This document shows, one piece after another, positions 1-6,220 of a DNA stretch of 8,257 nt. The translations under genes and the position numbers were made by a program. Position 1 is the first letter of the stretch. Each line of letters opens with the position of its first letter. The stretch comes from Alphaproteobacteria bacterium (lineage in GTDB: Bacteria; Pseudomonadota; Alphaproteobacteria; Acetobacterales; Acetobacteraceae), in the NCBI GenBank assembly GCA_026225015.1, contig JAMFRY010000009.1, positions 1-8,257 on the forward strand, read 5' to 3'. Below the pieces are notes generated by a model. It was not told where the DNA came from. It saw only the letters and a list, made by a program, of their open reading frames with translations, and ran no database searches.

Positions 1-194
1 TCCAGAATCTGGTCTACGCGGTGGGCAAGCGGCATCCGTTTACGCCGCTGAAGGCCTGGTTCGACTGCCTGTACCAAGTGCTGCTAGGCCAGACGGAAGG
101 CCCGCGCTTCGGCGGTTTCATCGCCTTGTACGGCGTCCTGCGCACAGTAAAACTGATCGAAGGCGCTTTGGCGCGAGAGGCGGAAGCGGCCTGA
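1..194 (+). CDS. lysK: Lysyl-tRNA synthetase, class I (C-terminal 63 residues)
   Basis: Partial gene entering from the left edge; bases 1-2 finish a codon and the frame runs from position 3 to a TGA at 192-194. The enzyme charges tRNA-Lys with lysine in the cytoplasm. The visible tail contains LYQVLLGQTEGPRFGGF followed by IALYGV and a leucine/isoleucine-rich end, which matches the C-terminal signature (LYxVLLGQxxGPRFGSF) of the archaeal-type class I enzymes that alphaproteobacteria use in place of the common class II LysS. The Rossmann-fold catalytic domain lies outside the window, so the HIGH and KMSKS motifs cannot be checked. The gene ends about 70 bases before the membrane-protein gene on the same strand. 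The family call is from recognition of the conserved tail. Confidence 0.85.
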   Translation, partial: QNLVYAVGKRHPFTPLKAWFDCLYQVLLGQTEGPRFGGFIALYGVLRTVKLIEGALAREAEAA

Positions 195-209
195 AAGGCC
201 CGAATTAAT

Positions 210-262
210 AAAAGTCTTTTTGCTTTCGCGGGCGGCCAGCCTTTTTCTACAGAAAAAGCAGA
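210..262. repeat. A/T-rich palindromic spacer element downstream of lysK
   Basis: Two small inverted repeats sit in the short gap: AAAAG-T-CTTTT (210-220) and CTTTTTCT-AC-AGAAAAAG (241-258). The second has an 8-bp stem and could act as a weak terminator of the lysK transcript. The string AAAAGTCTTTTTGC resembles a short dispersed intergenic motif I recall from Acetobacteraceae genomes; that recollection is not verified. The element runs almost into the proposed TTG start of the next gene, which makes that start uncertain. Confidence 0.4.
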
Positions 263-265
263 TTC

Positions 266-1258
266 TTGAGTAATCATTTGGGTTTTCTTTTGGCTTTTTC
301 CGGGATTTTCAAGCGCTACGGTAAGTATCTACCGCCGGTACTTGGGCTTATATTGTTAACCGCCATTGTTTTGGGGCTGCATCGGGCGCTAAAGCGGGTC
401 AGCCTGGATGCGGTGCTCTCGGCTTTGGGGGCGACGCCGCGGGGGCAGGTTCTTCACGCGCTTGGGTTTTTAGCGATCTCCTGTGTCTTCATGGCGTTTT
501 ATGATTTGCCTGGGGTATTATTCGCGAAAAAATCCATTCGTTTCCCTTGGATCGGCTTCCTGCATGTCTGGTTTGCCTCCTTCTGCGCCTATTCATTGAG
601 CCATGTGCTGGGGGCGCCGACGCTATCGGGCACGGCGATCCGGGTTCGGCTTTATGCGCAGTGGGACGTGCCGGCGGCTGGAATCGCGCGCATCATCACG
701 ATGATCGGCGCCACGTTTCCGCTGGGCACGGCAACCTTGCTAGGCGCGATATTGCTGTTCGATCCGCTGGAAATGCCGTTATTCGGGCAGAGTTTTTCGG
801 TACTCGCCCTGCGCGGCATCGGGGCGGTGTTGTGGGGCATTATTGCTGTCTATGCGGTGGCGGCGCGCGGCAAGACGCCGCTGATGGTTTTCCGGCGGGA
901 GATTCAGCGGCCGGGCCTCGCTCTGGCGATCGGACAGGTACTGCTCTCCTGCGCCGATACCGCTACGGCCTGCGCGATTTTATATGTGGTGCTGCCAACT
1001 GTTCCGGGGCTCGGATTTTCGCATTTGCTGGCGATTTATCTGGCCGGGTTCGCGGGCGGCATGTTCAGCGGGCTGCCGGGCGGGGTTGGGGTGCTGGATA
1101 CGGTGCTGCTGCTGGGCCTCGCCGGCTATATGCCGGCCTCGCAGGCGATTGGCGCGATCTTGCTTTACCGTGTGTTGTATTACCTACTACCGGCGGCGAT
1201 TGGGGCGTTGATTTTTGCCTCGCACGAAATTTTTCTCTCCGCGAAAGGGAAACGCTGA
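266..1258 (+). CDS. UPF0104 / LPG-synthase-TM family integral membrane protein (YbhN-like)
   Basis: A hydrophobic 330-residue protein with about seven or more membrane segments (near residues 20-38, 62-80, 96-114, 138-165, 178-200, 218-243 and 250-318). It matches the transmembrane domain of MprF-type lysylphosphatidylglycerol synthases: the AFYDLPG motif (77-83), the SYSLSHVLG...LSG...RVRLYAQW stretch (109-133), and GLPGGVGVLD (269-278). There is no C-terminal aminoacyl-transferase domain, so it is a stand-alone member, probably acting in the inner membrane on phospholipid transport or balance rather than making lysyl-PG. The start is uncertain. TTG at 266 gives the longest frame but overlaps the palindromic spacer and lacks a clear ribosome-binding site; TTG at 290 is possible. 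Its TGA overlaps the ATG of the aldehyde dehydrogenase by one base, so the two are probably co-translated. Confidence 0.8.
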   Translation: MSNHLGFLLAFSGIFKRYGKYLPPVLGLILLTAIVLGLHRALKRVSLDAVLSALGATPRGQVLHALGFLAISCVFMAFYDLPGVLFAKKSIRFPWIGFLHVWFASFCAYSLSHVLGAPTLSGTAIRVRLYAQWDVPAAGIARIITMIGATFPLGTATLLGAILLFDPLEMPLFGQSFSVLALRGIGAVLWGIIAVYAVAARGKTPLMVFRREIQRPGLALAIGQVLLSCADTATACAILYVVLPTVPGLGFSHLLAIYLAGFAGGMFSGLPGGVGVLDTVLLLGLAGYMPASQAIGAILLYRVLYYLLPAAIGALIFASHEIFLSAKGKR

Positions 1259-2646
1259 TGACTTCAAGACAACAAACGATTTCTCCGGTCGATGGCAGCA
1301 TTTATGCCGAGCGGCCATTCGCTGGCGCCGCCGAGATCGACGCCGCAATGAACCGGGCGATCAGGGCGCAGCGCGGCTGGGCGGAGATAGGCATTGCCGA
1401 GCGGGCGGCGTTCTGCGAGCGGTTTTGCGATGCACTGCTGTCGCGTACAGAGGAAATAGCGTTGGAGTTGACTTGGCAGATGGGCAGGCCGGTGGCCCAA
1501 GCGCCCGGCGAGGTGAGAACCTGCGTGGATCGGGCGCGGTTCATGATCGCTCATGCCGCCGAGGGGCTGAAACCGCTGGATCCCGGGCTCAAACAAGGTT
1601 TTAAGCGCTATGTGAAGCGCGTGCCGCTGGGGGTGGTGTTCGTCATCGCGCCCTGGAATTACCCGTTTTTGACCGCTATCAATACGGTGATTCCTGCCAT
1701 TATGGCGGGCAACGCGGTGGTGCTGAAACATTCTGCGCAGACCCAACTGGTGGCGGAGCGCTTTGCCCAGGCCTTCCAGGCGGCCGGACTGCCGGAGGGG
1801 GTGTTTCAGTATCTGCATATTGCGGGTGCGACGGCCGAGTCTCTGGTGCGAGATGCCAGGATTGCGCATGTGGCGTTCACCGGCTCGGTGGCGGTTGGGC
1901 ATGCGGTGAGCAAGGCGGCGTCGGACCGGTTCATTTCGGTGGGGTTGGAGCTCGGCGGCAAGGACCCGGCCTATGTGCGCGCCGATGCCGATATCGGTTT
2001 TGCCGCGGAAAATCTGGTGGACGGCGCGTTTTTCAACTCCGGCCAGTCCTGCTGCGGGATCGAGCGGATTTACGTACACGAAGCGGTATTCGATGATTTC
2101 GTGGCGCGCGCCGTGGAGGTGGCGAATCAGTACCGGCTCGGCGATCCTACGGCGCAGCAAACCAATCTGGGGCCGGTTGTATCGGTGAAGGCAGCGGAAT
2201 TTATCCGCGCGCAGGTTGCGGAGGCGCTGGCGCAAGGGGCGGAGCAAAAAATTGATCCCGCGCACTTTGCCGTGGATGCGGTGGGGACGCCTTATTTGGC
2301 GCCACAGATTCTGGTGAATGTGTCGCATAAAATGCGGGTGATGACCCAGGAGACCTTCGGACCCGTGGTTGGCATCATGAAAGTGGCCTCCGATGCCGAG
2401 GCGATCGCGCTGATGAATGACAGCCCGTACGGCCTGACCGCCGCCTTGTTCTCCAGTGACCTGGAAGCCGCGGAAGCGATTGGCGCGCAGATTGAAACCG
2501 GCACGGTGTTTTTAAATCGCTGCGACTTCCTGGACCCGGCTTTGCCCTGGGTGGGGGTCAAGGATACCGGACGCGGACATACGCTCTCGATCTGGGGCTA
2601 TGAACATCTAACTCGGCCAAAATCCTTCCATTTGCGGCTGCCTTGA
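1258..2646 (+). CDS. NAD(P)-dependent aldehyde dehydrogenase family protein
   Basis: A 462-residue soluble enzyme oxidising an aldehyde to the acid; the substrate cannot be told from sequence. The full catalytic set is visible: APWNYP with Asn134, Lys157 of VVLKHSA for cofactor binding, the FTGSVAVG Rossmann loop (207-214), general base Glu231 in LELGGKDP, nucleophile Cys265 in GQSCC, and the QETFGP motif (364-369). The protein is slightly shorter than typical members (about 480-500 residues), mainly at the N-terminus. ATG at 1258 is chosen because AAAGGGA (1244-1250) sits 7 bases upstream and the first residues align with the usual N-terminal 'SPVDGS' region. The frame is open much further upstream (from 547), but that part is a shadow of the membrane-protein gene. 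Succinate-semialdehyde or related dehydrogenase activity is possible; I do not assign a subfamily. Confidence 0.93.
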   Translation: MTSRQQTISPVDGSIYAERPFAGAAEIDAAMNRAIRAQRGWAEIGIAERAAFCERFCDALLSRTEEIALELTWQMGRPVAQAPGEVRTCVDRARFMIAHAAEGLKPLDPGLKQGFKRYVKRVPLGVVFVIAPWNYPFLTAINTVIPAIMAGNAVVLKHSAQTQLVAERFAQAFQAAGLPEGVFQYLHIAGATAESLVRDARIAHVAFTGSVAVGHAVSKAASDRFISVGLELGGKDPAYVRADADIGFAAENLVDGAFFNSGQSCCGIERIYVHEAVFDDFVARAVEVANQYRLGDPTAQQTNLGPVVSVKAAEFIRAQVAEALAQGAEQKIDPAHFAVDAVGTPYLAPQILVNVSHKMRVMTQETFGPVVGIMKVASDAEAIALMNDSPYGLTAALFSSDLEAAEAIGAQIETGTVFLNRCDFLDPALPWVGVKDTGRGHTLSIWGYEHLTRPKSFHLRLP

Positions 2647-2733
2647 ACGTTTATTTAAGCAAGTTTTAGGGAATCGCCTTTAGCACGATCAAATGCCGCG
2701 CCGGGATTTCCTCAACATCGACAGGACCAGCGC

Positions 2734-2916
2734 GTGCCGATGAATGCAATTGCGGCGATTCGGTCGGCGCTTGCGCTAAAACTGGACCGGCGGGCAGTGA
2801 CGGCGGTTGAATATGCGCTGATTGTGTCATTGGTGGCGATTGCCATTGTGGTTGCGGTGCGAGGGGTCGGCACGTCGATTTCGGCGGTTTTCGGCACGGT
2901 TTCTGCCACGCTTTAG
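2734..2916 (+). CDS. Flp/Fap-type pilin subunit
   Basis: A 60-residue type IVb prepilin of the Flp family, normally the major subunit of the Tad adhesion pilus. It has a basic leader (residues 1-21), the processing and assembly motif VTAVEY with Glu26 at +5 and Tyr27 at +6 after the expected cleavage site, one hydrophobic helix (about 28-44), and the typical Gly/Ser/Thr/Ala-rich tail ending SATL. The residue before the predicted cleavage is Ala21 instead of the usual Gly. GTG at 2734 has AGGA (2723-2726) 7 bases upstream; ATG at 2740 is the alternative, with 13-base spacing. No tad or prepilin-peptidase genes are in the window, so this is an orphan pilin gene here. Such orphans are common, and assembly genes may lie elsewhere. 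Confidence 0.85.
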   Translation: MPMNAIAAIRSALALKLDRRAVTAVEYALIVSLVAIAIVVAVRGVGTSISAVFGTVSATL

Positions 2917-3164
2917 TTGCCTTATTTTAGATGCGGGACAGCTATTCCGCCAAGCGCCTTGCTTTTGGCGCCGAAATCACCTATTGCCCTGGCATGGTTC
3001 GCGCCGCGCGCATTTCTGGGCTCCTGCTTCGACTTATTCGCCCCTGGGCGTAAAGCTGCGCGCGTAAAGGGCCGGCATCGTTCAGGGGAATGCTTTGGGG
3101 GTTTTTCACTTGTGAAAAACCCCCAAGCCTTATTCTGACCCGGCATTTTAAGCGAGACCAGACA
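2917..3164 (+). other. Intergenic region between pilin and leuA
   Basis: No convincing gene in this 248-base spacer. It holds a small hairpin CGCCAA...TTGGCG (2948-2970, 11-base loop), which could end the pilin transcript but has no U-run; a direct repeat GCGTAAAG at 3048-3055 and 3062-3069; and a strong palindrome at 3095-3126. I looked for a leucine-rich leader peptide in all three forward frames and saw none. The leuA promoter is not evident by eye. Confidence 0.5.
3095..3126. promoter_or_regulatory. Strong palindrome upstream of leuA (terminator, attenuator or operator)
   Basis: A perfect 15-bp inverted repeat (3095-3109 with 3112-3126, TT at the centre). Its arms run TT-GGGGG-TTTTT-CAC and GTG-AAAAA-CCCCC-AA. 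It ends 38 bases before the leuA ATG. No U-run follows the hairpin on either strand, so it is not a textbook intrinsic terminator. The position suits a leader hairpin controlling leuA, the end of the pilin transcript, or a protein-binding site. Confidence 0.55.
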
Positions 3165-4739
3165 ATGAGCATTGTTCATCCCAATTTTGGCGCGATCGAC
3201 GAAAATCGCGTAATCATTTTCGACACGACCCTGCGCGATGGCGAGCAATCGCCCGGGTTTTCCATGAATATCGATGAAAAGTTCCGCATGGCGGAGGCGC
3301 TGGCGGAGCTTGGCGTCGACGTGCTGGAGGCGGGGTTTCCCTATGCCAGCATCGGCGATTTCGAGAGCGTAAAGCGGATCGCGGAAGGCGTGAAGGGTCC
3401 GGTGATTACCGGCCTCGCCCGTACCTCGCGCGACGATATTCAGCGCGCCGCCGAAGCCGTCAGGCCCGCGGAGCGCAAGCGGATCCATGTATTCCTGTCC
3501 ACCAGCCCGCTGCACATGAAATACAAATTGCGGATGGAGCCCGATGCGGTACTGGAACTGGCCAGCAGCTCGGTAAAACTGGCCCGCAATTTCGTCGATG
3601 ACGTGGAGTGGTCGGCCGAGGATGGCAGCCGCACCGAGCCGGAATTTCTGTGCCGCTGCGTGGAAGCCGCCATCGCAGCGGGCGCCACCACGATCAACAT
3701 TCCCGATACCGTTGGCTATGCGGTGCCGGAGGATATGGAACAGATTTTCCGCATGTTGCGCGAGCGCGTAGCGGGGGCGGAAAAGGTAATTTTCTCCACC
3801 CATTGCCATAACGATCTTGGCCTGGCGGTTTCCAACACCTTGGCCTCGGTGCGCGGCGGGGCGCGGCAGATCGAGTGCACTATCAACGGCATCGGCGAGC
3901 GGGCAGGCAATGCCTCGCTGGAAGAGGTGGTGATGGCGATTCGCACGCGGCCGGATAAGAATCCGTACAGCAACAACATCATTACCCAGAATATCATGCG
4001 CACCTCGAAATTGCTGGCGACGATCACCGGGTTCGACGTGCAGCCGAACAAGGCGATCGTGGGCCGCAACGCCTTTGCGCATGAATCCGGAATTCACCAG
4101 GATGGTGTTCTGAAAAACGCCGCGACTTATGAAATCATGACGCCGGAGAGCATCGGCCTGCAGAAGAATTCGCTGGTGATGGGCAAGCATTCCGGCCGCG
4201 CCGCGTTTCGCGACAAGCTGAAGGCGCTGGGCTATGGCGACCTTGGCGATAATTCGCTGAATGACGCATTTCGCCGCTTCAAGGATTTGGCCGATCGCAA
4301 GAAGATCGTCTATGATGACGACATCGTGGCACTGGTGGATGACGAGGTGATGCGCGATCATCAGCGCATCAAATTCGTTTCACTTGAACTATGGGCAGGG
4401 TCGAAAGCCAAGCCGCGCGCGTTGCTGGAACTGGAGGTGGACGGCATTGTTCAGTCCGCCGAGGCGTTCGGCGACGGCCCGGTGGATGCAACCTTCAACG
4501 CCATACATGAAATCTTCCCGCATCAGGCCGAACTTCGGCTGTTCTCGATCGGCGCGGTGACGGAGGGAACCGACGCGCAGGCCCGCTGCACCGTTCGGCT
4601 GGAGGAAGGCGGCAAGCTGGTGGATGGCCAGGGTGCGGATACCGACACGATCGTCGCCGCCGCCCGAGCCTATGTGCATGGGTTGAACAGGCTGCTGGTG
4701 AAACGGGCAAGAACGGAGCCGGTGGCGCTTTCCGCTTGA
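3165..4739 (+). CDS. leuA: 2-isopropylmalate synthase
   Basis: Cytoplasmic enzyme for the first committed step of leucine synthesis: acetyl-CoA plus 2-ketoisovalerate to 2-isopropylmalate. The 524-residue length is normal for the bacterial type. The N-terminal HMGL-like TIM barrel shows signature 1 (TTLRDGEQSPG, 21-31, with Arg24 and Asp25) and signature 2 (HCHNDLGLAVSN, 213-224). Metal ligands Asp25, His213, His215 and Asn249 (in GERAGN) are all present, as is the HESGIHQDG motif (306-314). The C-terminal ~120 residues (about 400-510) form the LeuA regulatory domain, which in the family binds leucine for feedback inhibition. ATG at 3165 is chosen because the family N-terminus (MSIVHPNFG...IFDTTLRDG) begins there; the frame stays open to 3090, but that stretch is the upstream palindrome. 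The ribosome-binding site is weak (GCGAGA). Confidence 0.97.
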   Translation: MSIVHPNFGAIDENRVIIFDTTLRDGEQSPGFSMNIDEKFRMAEALAELGVDVLEAGFPYASIGDFESVKRIAEGVKGPVITGLARTSRDDIQRAAEAVRPAERKRIHVFLSTSPLHMKYKLRMEPDAVLELASSSVKLARNFVDDVEWSAEDGSRTEPEFLCRCVEAAIAAGATTINIPDTVGYAVPEDMEQIFRMLRERVAGAEKVIFSTHCHNDLGLAVSNTLASVRGGARQIECTINGIGERAGNASLEEVVMAIRTRPDKNPYSNNIITQNIMRTSKLLATITGFDVQPNKAIVGRNAFAHESGIHQDGVLKNAATYEIMTPESIGLQKNSLVMGKHSGRAAFRDKLKALGYGDLGDNSLNDAFRRFKDLADRKKIVYDDDIVALVDDEVMRDHQRIKFVSLELWAGSKAKPRALLELEVDGIVQSAEAFGDGPVDATFNAIHEIFPHQAELRLFSIGAVTEGTDAQARCTVRLEEGGKLVDGQGADTDTIVAAARAYVHGLNRLLVKRARTEPVALSA

Positions 4740-4744
4740 AGGTA

Positions 4745-4774
4745 TTGACGGAAAATCCTGAAATGTCATATACA
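4745..4774 (+). promoter_or_regulatory. Candidate vapBC promoter
   Basis: TTGACG (4745-4750) and TATACA (4769-4774) are separated by 18 bases and resemble sigma-70 -35 and -10 boxes. The toxin-antitoxin pair would then be transcribed independently of leuA, whose stop is only 5 bases upstream. Judged by eye. Confidence 0.5.
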
Positions 4775-4789
4775 TAAATCATGGCATTT
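4761..4789. promoter_or_regulatory. Operator-like inverted repeat over the vapBC -10 box
   Basis: AAATGTCAT (4761-4769) and ATGGCATTT (4781-4789) are inverted repeats matching at 8 of 9 positions, with an 11-base spacer. They bracket the candidate -10 box and end 14 bases before the antitoxin ATG. AbrB-type antitoxins, alone or in complex with the toxin, usually repress their own operon at such sites, so this is the likely autoregulation operator (inference). Confidence 0.5.
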
Positions 4790-4803
4790 TGGATAAATCT
4801 GAC

Positions 4804-5052
4804 ATGATCCGGGCGAACTTAACCATCGCGCCGAATGGCCGGATCGTAATTCCGGCCAACATGCGGGCTGAACTTGGCGTGCAAGGGGGTGGAAAGCTTC
4901 TTGCACGCCTGGTTGATGGCACTGTTGTTCTTGAACCCGTAGATGCCGCCATCCGCCGGGCTCAGGCGTTGGTGCACCGGTATGTGCCGAAAAATACAGG
5001 TCTGGTTGATGAACTCATCTCTGAGCGCCACGCGGCGGCGGGGAATGAGTAA
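4804..5052 (+). CDS. vapB: VapB-type antitoxin, SpoVT/AbrB DNA-binding domain
   Basis: An 82-residue protein. The N-terminal half is a swapped-hairpin AbrB domain, visible as LTIAPNGRIVIPANMRAELGV (residues 6-26) followed by a second strand set, LLARLVDGTVVLEP (32-45). The C-terminal helix with LVDELISERHAAAG (67-80) is the usual toxin-binding tail. The role is to neutralise the downstream PIN ribonuclease and repress the operon. ATG at 4804 is preferred. A TTG at 4789 would add five residues but lies inside the operator-like repeat; GGAT (4791-4794) is a modest ribosome-binding site for the ATG. The reading frame overlaps the toxin gene by 8 bases, a typical translational-coupling layout. 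Codon third positions look less G/C-rich than in leuA or mreB, consistent with acquisition by transfer. Confidence 0.88.
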   Translation: MIRANLTIAPNGRIVIPANMRAELGVQGGGKLLARLVDGTVVLEPVDAAIRRAQALVHRYVPKNTGLVDELISERHAAAGNE

Positions 5053-5437
5053 TGCCGTCTTGGATGCCTCCGCAGTATTAGCGCTTCTGCTCGCCGAACC
5101 CGGTGCCGATAGAGTAAGATTGACGCTTCCGGGGGCGTTGCTTTCGACCGTGAACTTCGCCGAGGTCGTGAGCAAGCTTTGCGAACGTGGGATGCCCGCC
5201 GATCAAGCACGGACAGCTATTGCAACAATTGGCGTTGAAGTCGTTGATTTCGATCTCGATCAGGCTTGCATTGCCGGTGATCTGCGAAATTCTACGCGAT
5301 CAGCCGGTCTTTCACTGGGAGATCGCGCCTGTCTTGCGCTTGCATCGCAGCGAAAACTTCCGGCGATCACCGCGGATACAGCTTGGAATTCGCTTAACAA
5401 CTTTGAAATCATTTCGATCCGCGGCGCAGGAATTTGA
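5045..5437 (+). CDS. vapC: VapC-type PIN-domain ribonuclease toxin
   Basis: A 130-residue PIN-domain protein covering the whole domain. The four acidic residues that hold the catalytic metal are in place: Asp7 (VLDASAVLALLL), Glu40 (NFAEV), Asp93 (LGDRACLALA) and Asp111 (ITADTAW). Family members cut tRNA or rRNA and stop translation unless bound by the antitoxin. ATG at 5045 overlaps the end of the antitoxin gene (stop 5050-5052) and places the first catalytic Asp at the usual position; the frame is open upstream only as a shadow of the antitoxin. The full length and intact acidic set suggest the toxin is active. The RNA target cannot be predicted from sequence. Confidence 0.92.
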   Translation: MSNAVLDASAVLALLLAEPGADRVRLTLPGALLSTVNFAEVVSKLCERGMPADQARTAIATIGVEVVDFDLDQACIAGDLRNSTRSAGLSLGDRACLALASQRKLPAITADTAWNSLNNFEIISIRGAGI

Positions 5438-5441
5438 CAGG

Positions 5442-5466
5442 GAAAATGGCGGTTCTGCCACTTTTC
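5442..5466. terminator. Possible bidirectional terminator after vapC
   Basis: GAAAATGGC (5442-5450) pairs with GCCACTTTTC (5457-5466), giving a 9-bp stem with one bulged C and a 6-base loop. It starts 5 bases after the vapC stop. A-run and T-run flanks on the two sides would suit termination from either direction, between vapC and the converging lipoprotein gene. The stem is short, so this is tentative. Confidence 0.35.
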
Positions 5467-5484
5467 ACGCCGAAGTCTTTCTCC

Positions 5485-5534
5485 TGCTCGTAGGTTGGTT
5501 TCCGGAGGGAACACCCACCGCTTTTTCACGAGCA
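5485..5534. other. Long imperfect hairpin between vapC and the lipoprotein gene
   Basis: TGCTCGT (5485-5491) pairs with ACGAGCA (5528-5534). Inside this, GGTTGGT (5493-5499) pairs with ACCCACC (5513-5519) with one mismatch, then TTCC (5500-5503) pairs with GGAA (5508-5511). There is an 8-base bulge on the right side and no U-run after the stem. It may be a 3' end structure of the minus-strand lipoprotein transcript or a relic at the edge of the toxin-antitoxin insertion. Confidence 0.35.
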
Positions 5535-5570
5535 AGGTGCCAGGCGTTGCGCGCCCTACGATCAGAACCT

Positions 5571-5807
5571 TCAGTTGCCCAGATTGAGTTGATTATGGGA
5601 AGTCGCCGCTCCGGTCAGTGCGCCGGCGCCGCCGCCGATCAGAGCGCCGGTTCCGGCGCCCATGCCGGTCGCGGCGCCGATGATCGCGCCGCCGCCGGCG
5701 CCGATTGCGCCACCCGTCAGCGCCCGGTGGCCCGGCGAGTAGCCGCAACCGGCAAGGCCCAGGACCAATGTAGAGAGTAAAACGGGTACGATAATTTTAC
5801 GCAACAT
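5571..5807 (-). CDS. Small glycine-zipper lipoprotein, copy 1
   Basis: A 78-residue protein with a lipoprotein signal peptide: basic Arg3-Lys4, hydrophobic core 5-17 and lipobox LAG|Cys21. The mature part is CGYSPG followed by a glycine-zipper region (about 31-66) rich in GxxxG spacing, then a short polar tail ending NLGN. Small lipoproteins of this kind (OsmB-like or YMGG-like) usually sit in the outer membrane; their function is mostly unknown. The start at 5807 is well supported by AAGGAG (complement at 5817-5822) 9 bases upstream. It is a clear paralogue of the next minus-strand gene but carries eight extra residues in the zipper. A weak promoter-like TTGCAA lies at 5860-5865. Confidence 0.85.
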   Translation of the reverse strand: MLRKIIVPVLLSTLVLGLAGCGYSPGHRALTGGAIGAGGGAIIGAATGMGAGTGALIGGGAGALTGAATSHNQLNLGN

Positions 5808-5955
5808 CGCAAACTACTCCTTGTGAACGTGGTTCAGATATTTTTCCTGACGGACGAAATTGCAATCTTATTTGCCGCGCGTCTGTCGTGTGAACGACTA
5901 TTAATCTTCAGCTCGAAATTCCCGAGCGGATTGGATTAAAAATGGAATGATCAGC
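5808..5955. other. Spacer between the two lipoprotein genes
   Basis: No gene seen. It holds the ribosome-binding site and possible promoter of copy 1 and a short hairpin GCTCG...CGAGC (5911-5915 with 5923-5927, 7-base loop). That hairpin could mark the end of the copy 2 transcript, but it lacks a U-run. Confidence 0.4.
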
Positions 5956-6189
5956 TCAATTTCCAACCAGCGGGCGGCCCAGATTAACGGTATTGGGGTT
6001 GGTGGCCGCCCCGCCGATTGCGCCCACGCCGCCGCCGATCAAGGCGCCGGTTCCGGGCCCCAAGCCCGTCGCGGCGCCGATGGCGCCGCCGGAAAGCGCC
6101 CGGGAACCCGGTGAGTAGCCGCATCCGGCAAGGCTGAGTGCCGCCAGGGCGTAGCCGGTTAGGAAGGGATGGGAAAGCTTACGTCTCAT
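5956..6189 (-). CDS. Small glycine-zipper lipoprotein, copy 2
   Basis: A 77-residue paralogue of copy 1. The signal peptide has Arg2-Arg3-Lys4, a hydrophobic stretch 9-20 and lipobox LAG|Cys23. The mature part opens with CGYSPGSRALSGGAIGA, continues as a glycine zipper (34-61) and ends NLGRPLVGN. Compared with copy 1 it lacks an eight-residue zipper segment and has a longer C-terminal tail. Start ATG at 6189 is strongly supported by a perfect AGGAGG (complement at 6197-6202) 7 bases upstream. The frame stays open to 6378, but that extension is Pro/His-rich, has no signal features and would bury the signal peptide, so I reject it. It is transcribed divergently from mreB. Outer-membrane location is inferred from the lipobox. 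Confidence 0.85.
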   Translation of the reverse strand: MRRKLSHPFLTGYALAALSLAGCGYSPGSRALSGGAIGAATGLGPGTGALIGGGVGAIGGAATNPNTVNLGRPLVGN

Positions 6190-6220
6190 GTCGTGGCCTC
6201 CTGATAGGGCGGAATCGGCT

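Noticed and set aside
547..1257. N-terminal extension of the aldehyde dehydrogenase frame
   Set aside because: This part overlaps the membrane-protein gene in another frame; the family N-terminus and a good ribosome-binding site both point to ATG at 1258.
1264..2328. A 354-residue minus-strand open frame inside the aldehyde dehydrogenase gene
   Set aside because: It mirrors a well-supported enzyme gene, is Arg/His-rich and has no domain signature or ribosome-binding site that I can see.
3045..3072. Stretch resembling the 16S rRNA segment CTGGGCGTAAAGC
   Set aside because: The match is about 13 bases followed by a loosely similar GCGCGTA; flanking bases do not match 16S rRNA, so it is most likely chance.
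3090..3164. Upstream ATG giving leuA 25 extra residues
   Set aside because: The AGGGG at 3084-3088 is one base from that ATG, too close for initiation, and the extra codons are the palindrome; the family start matches ATG at 3165.
2922..4361. A 479-residue minus-strand open frame across leuA and its leader
   Set aside because: It is antisense to leuA, which has full family motifs; the antisense translation is His/Arg/Gln-rich without recognisable domains, as expected for the complement of G/C-rich coding DNA.
5187..5780. A 197-residue plus-strand frame spanning vapC and the first lipoprotein
   Set aside because: It overlaps vapC in another frame and then runs through the antisense of the glycine-rich lipoprotein, giving an Ala/Arg/Gly low-complexity product.
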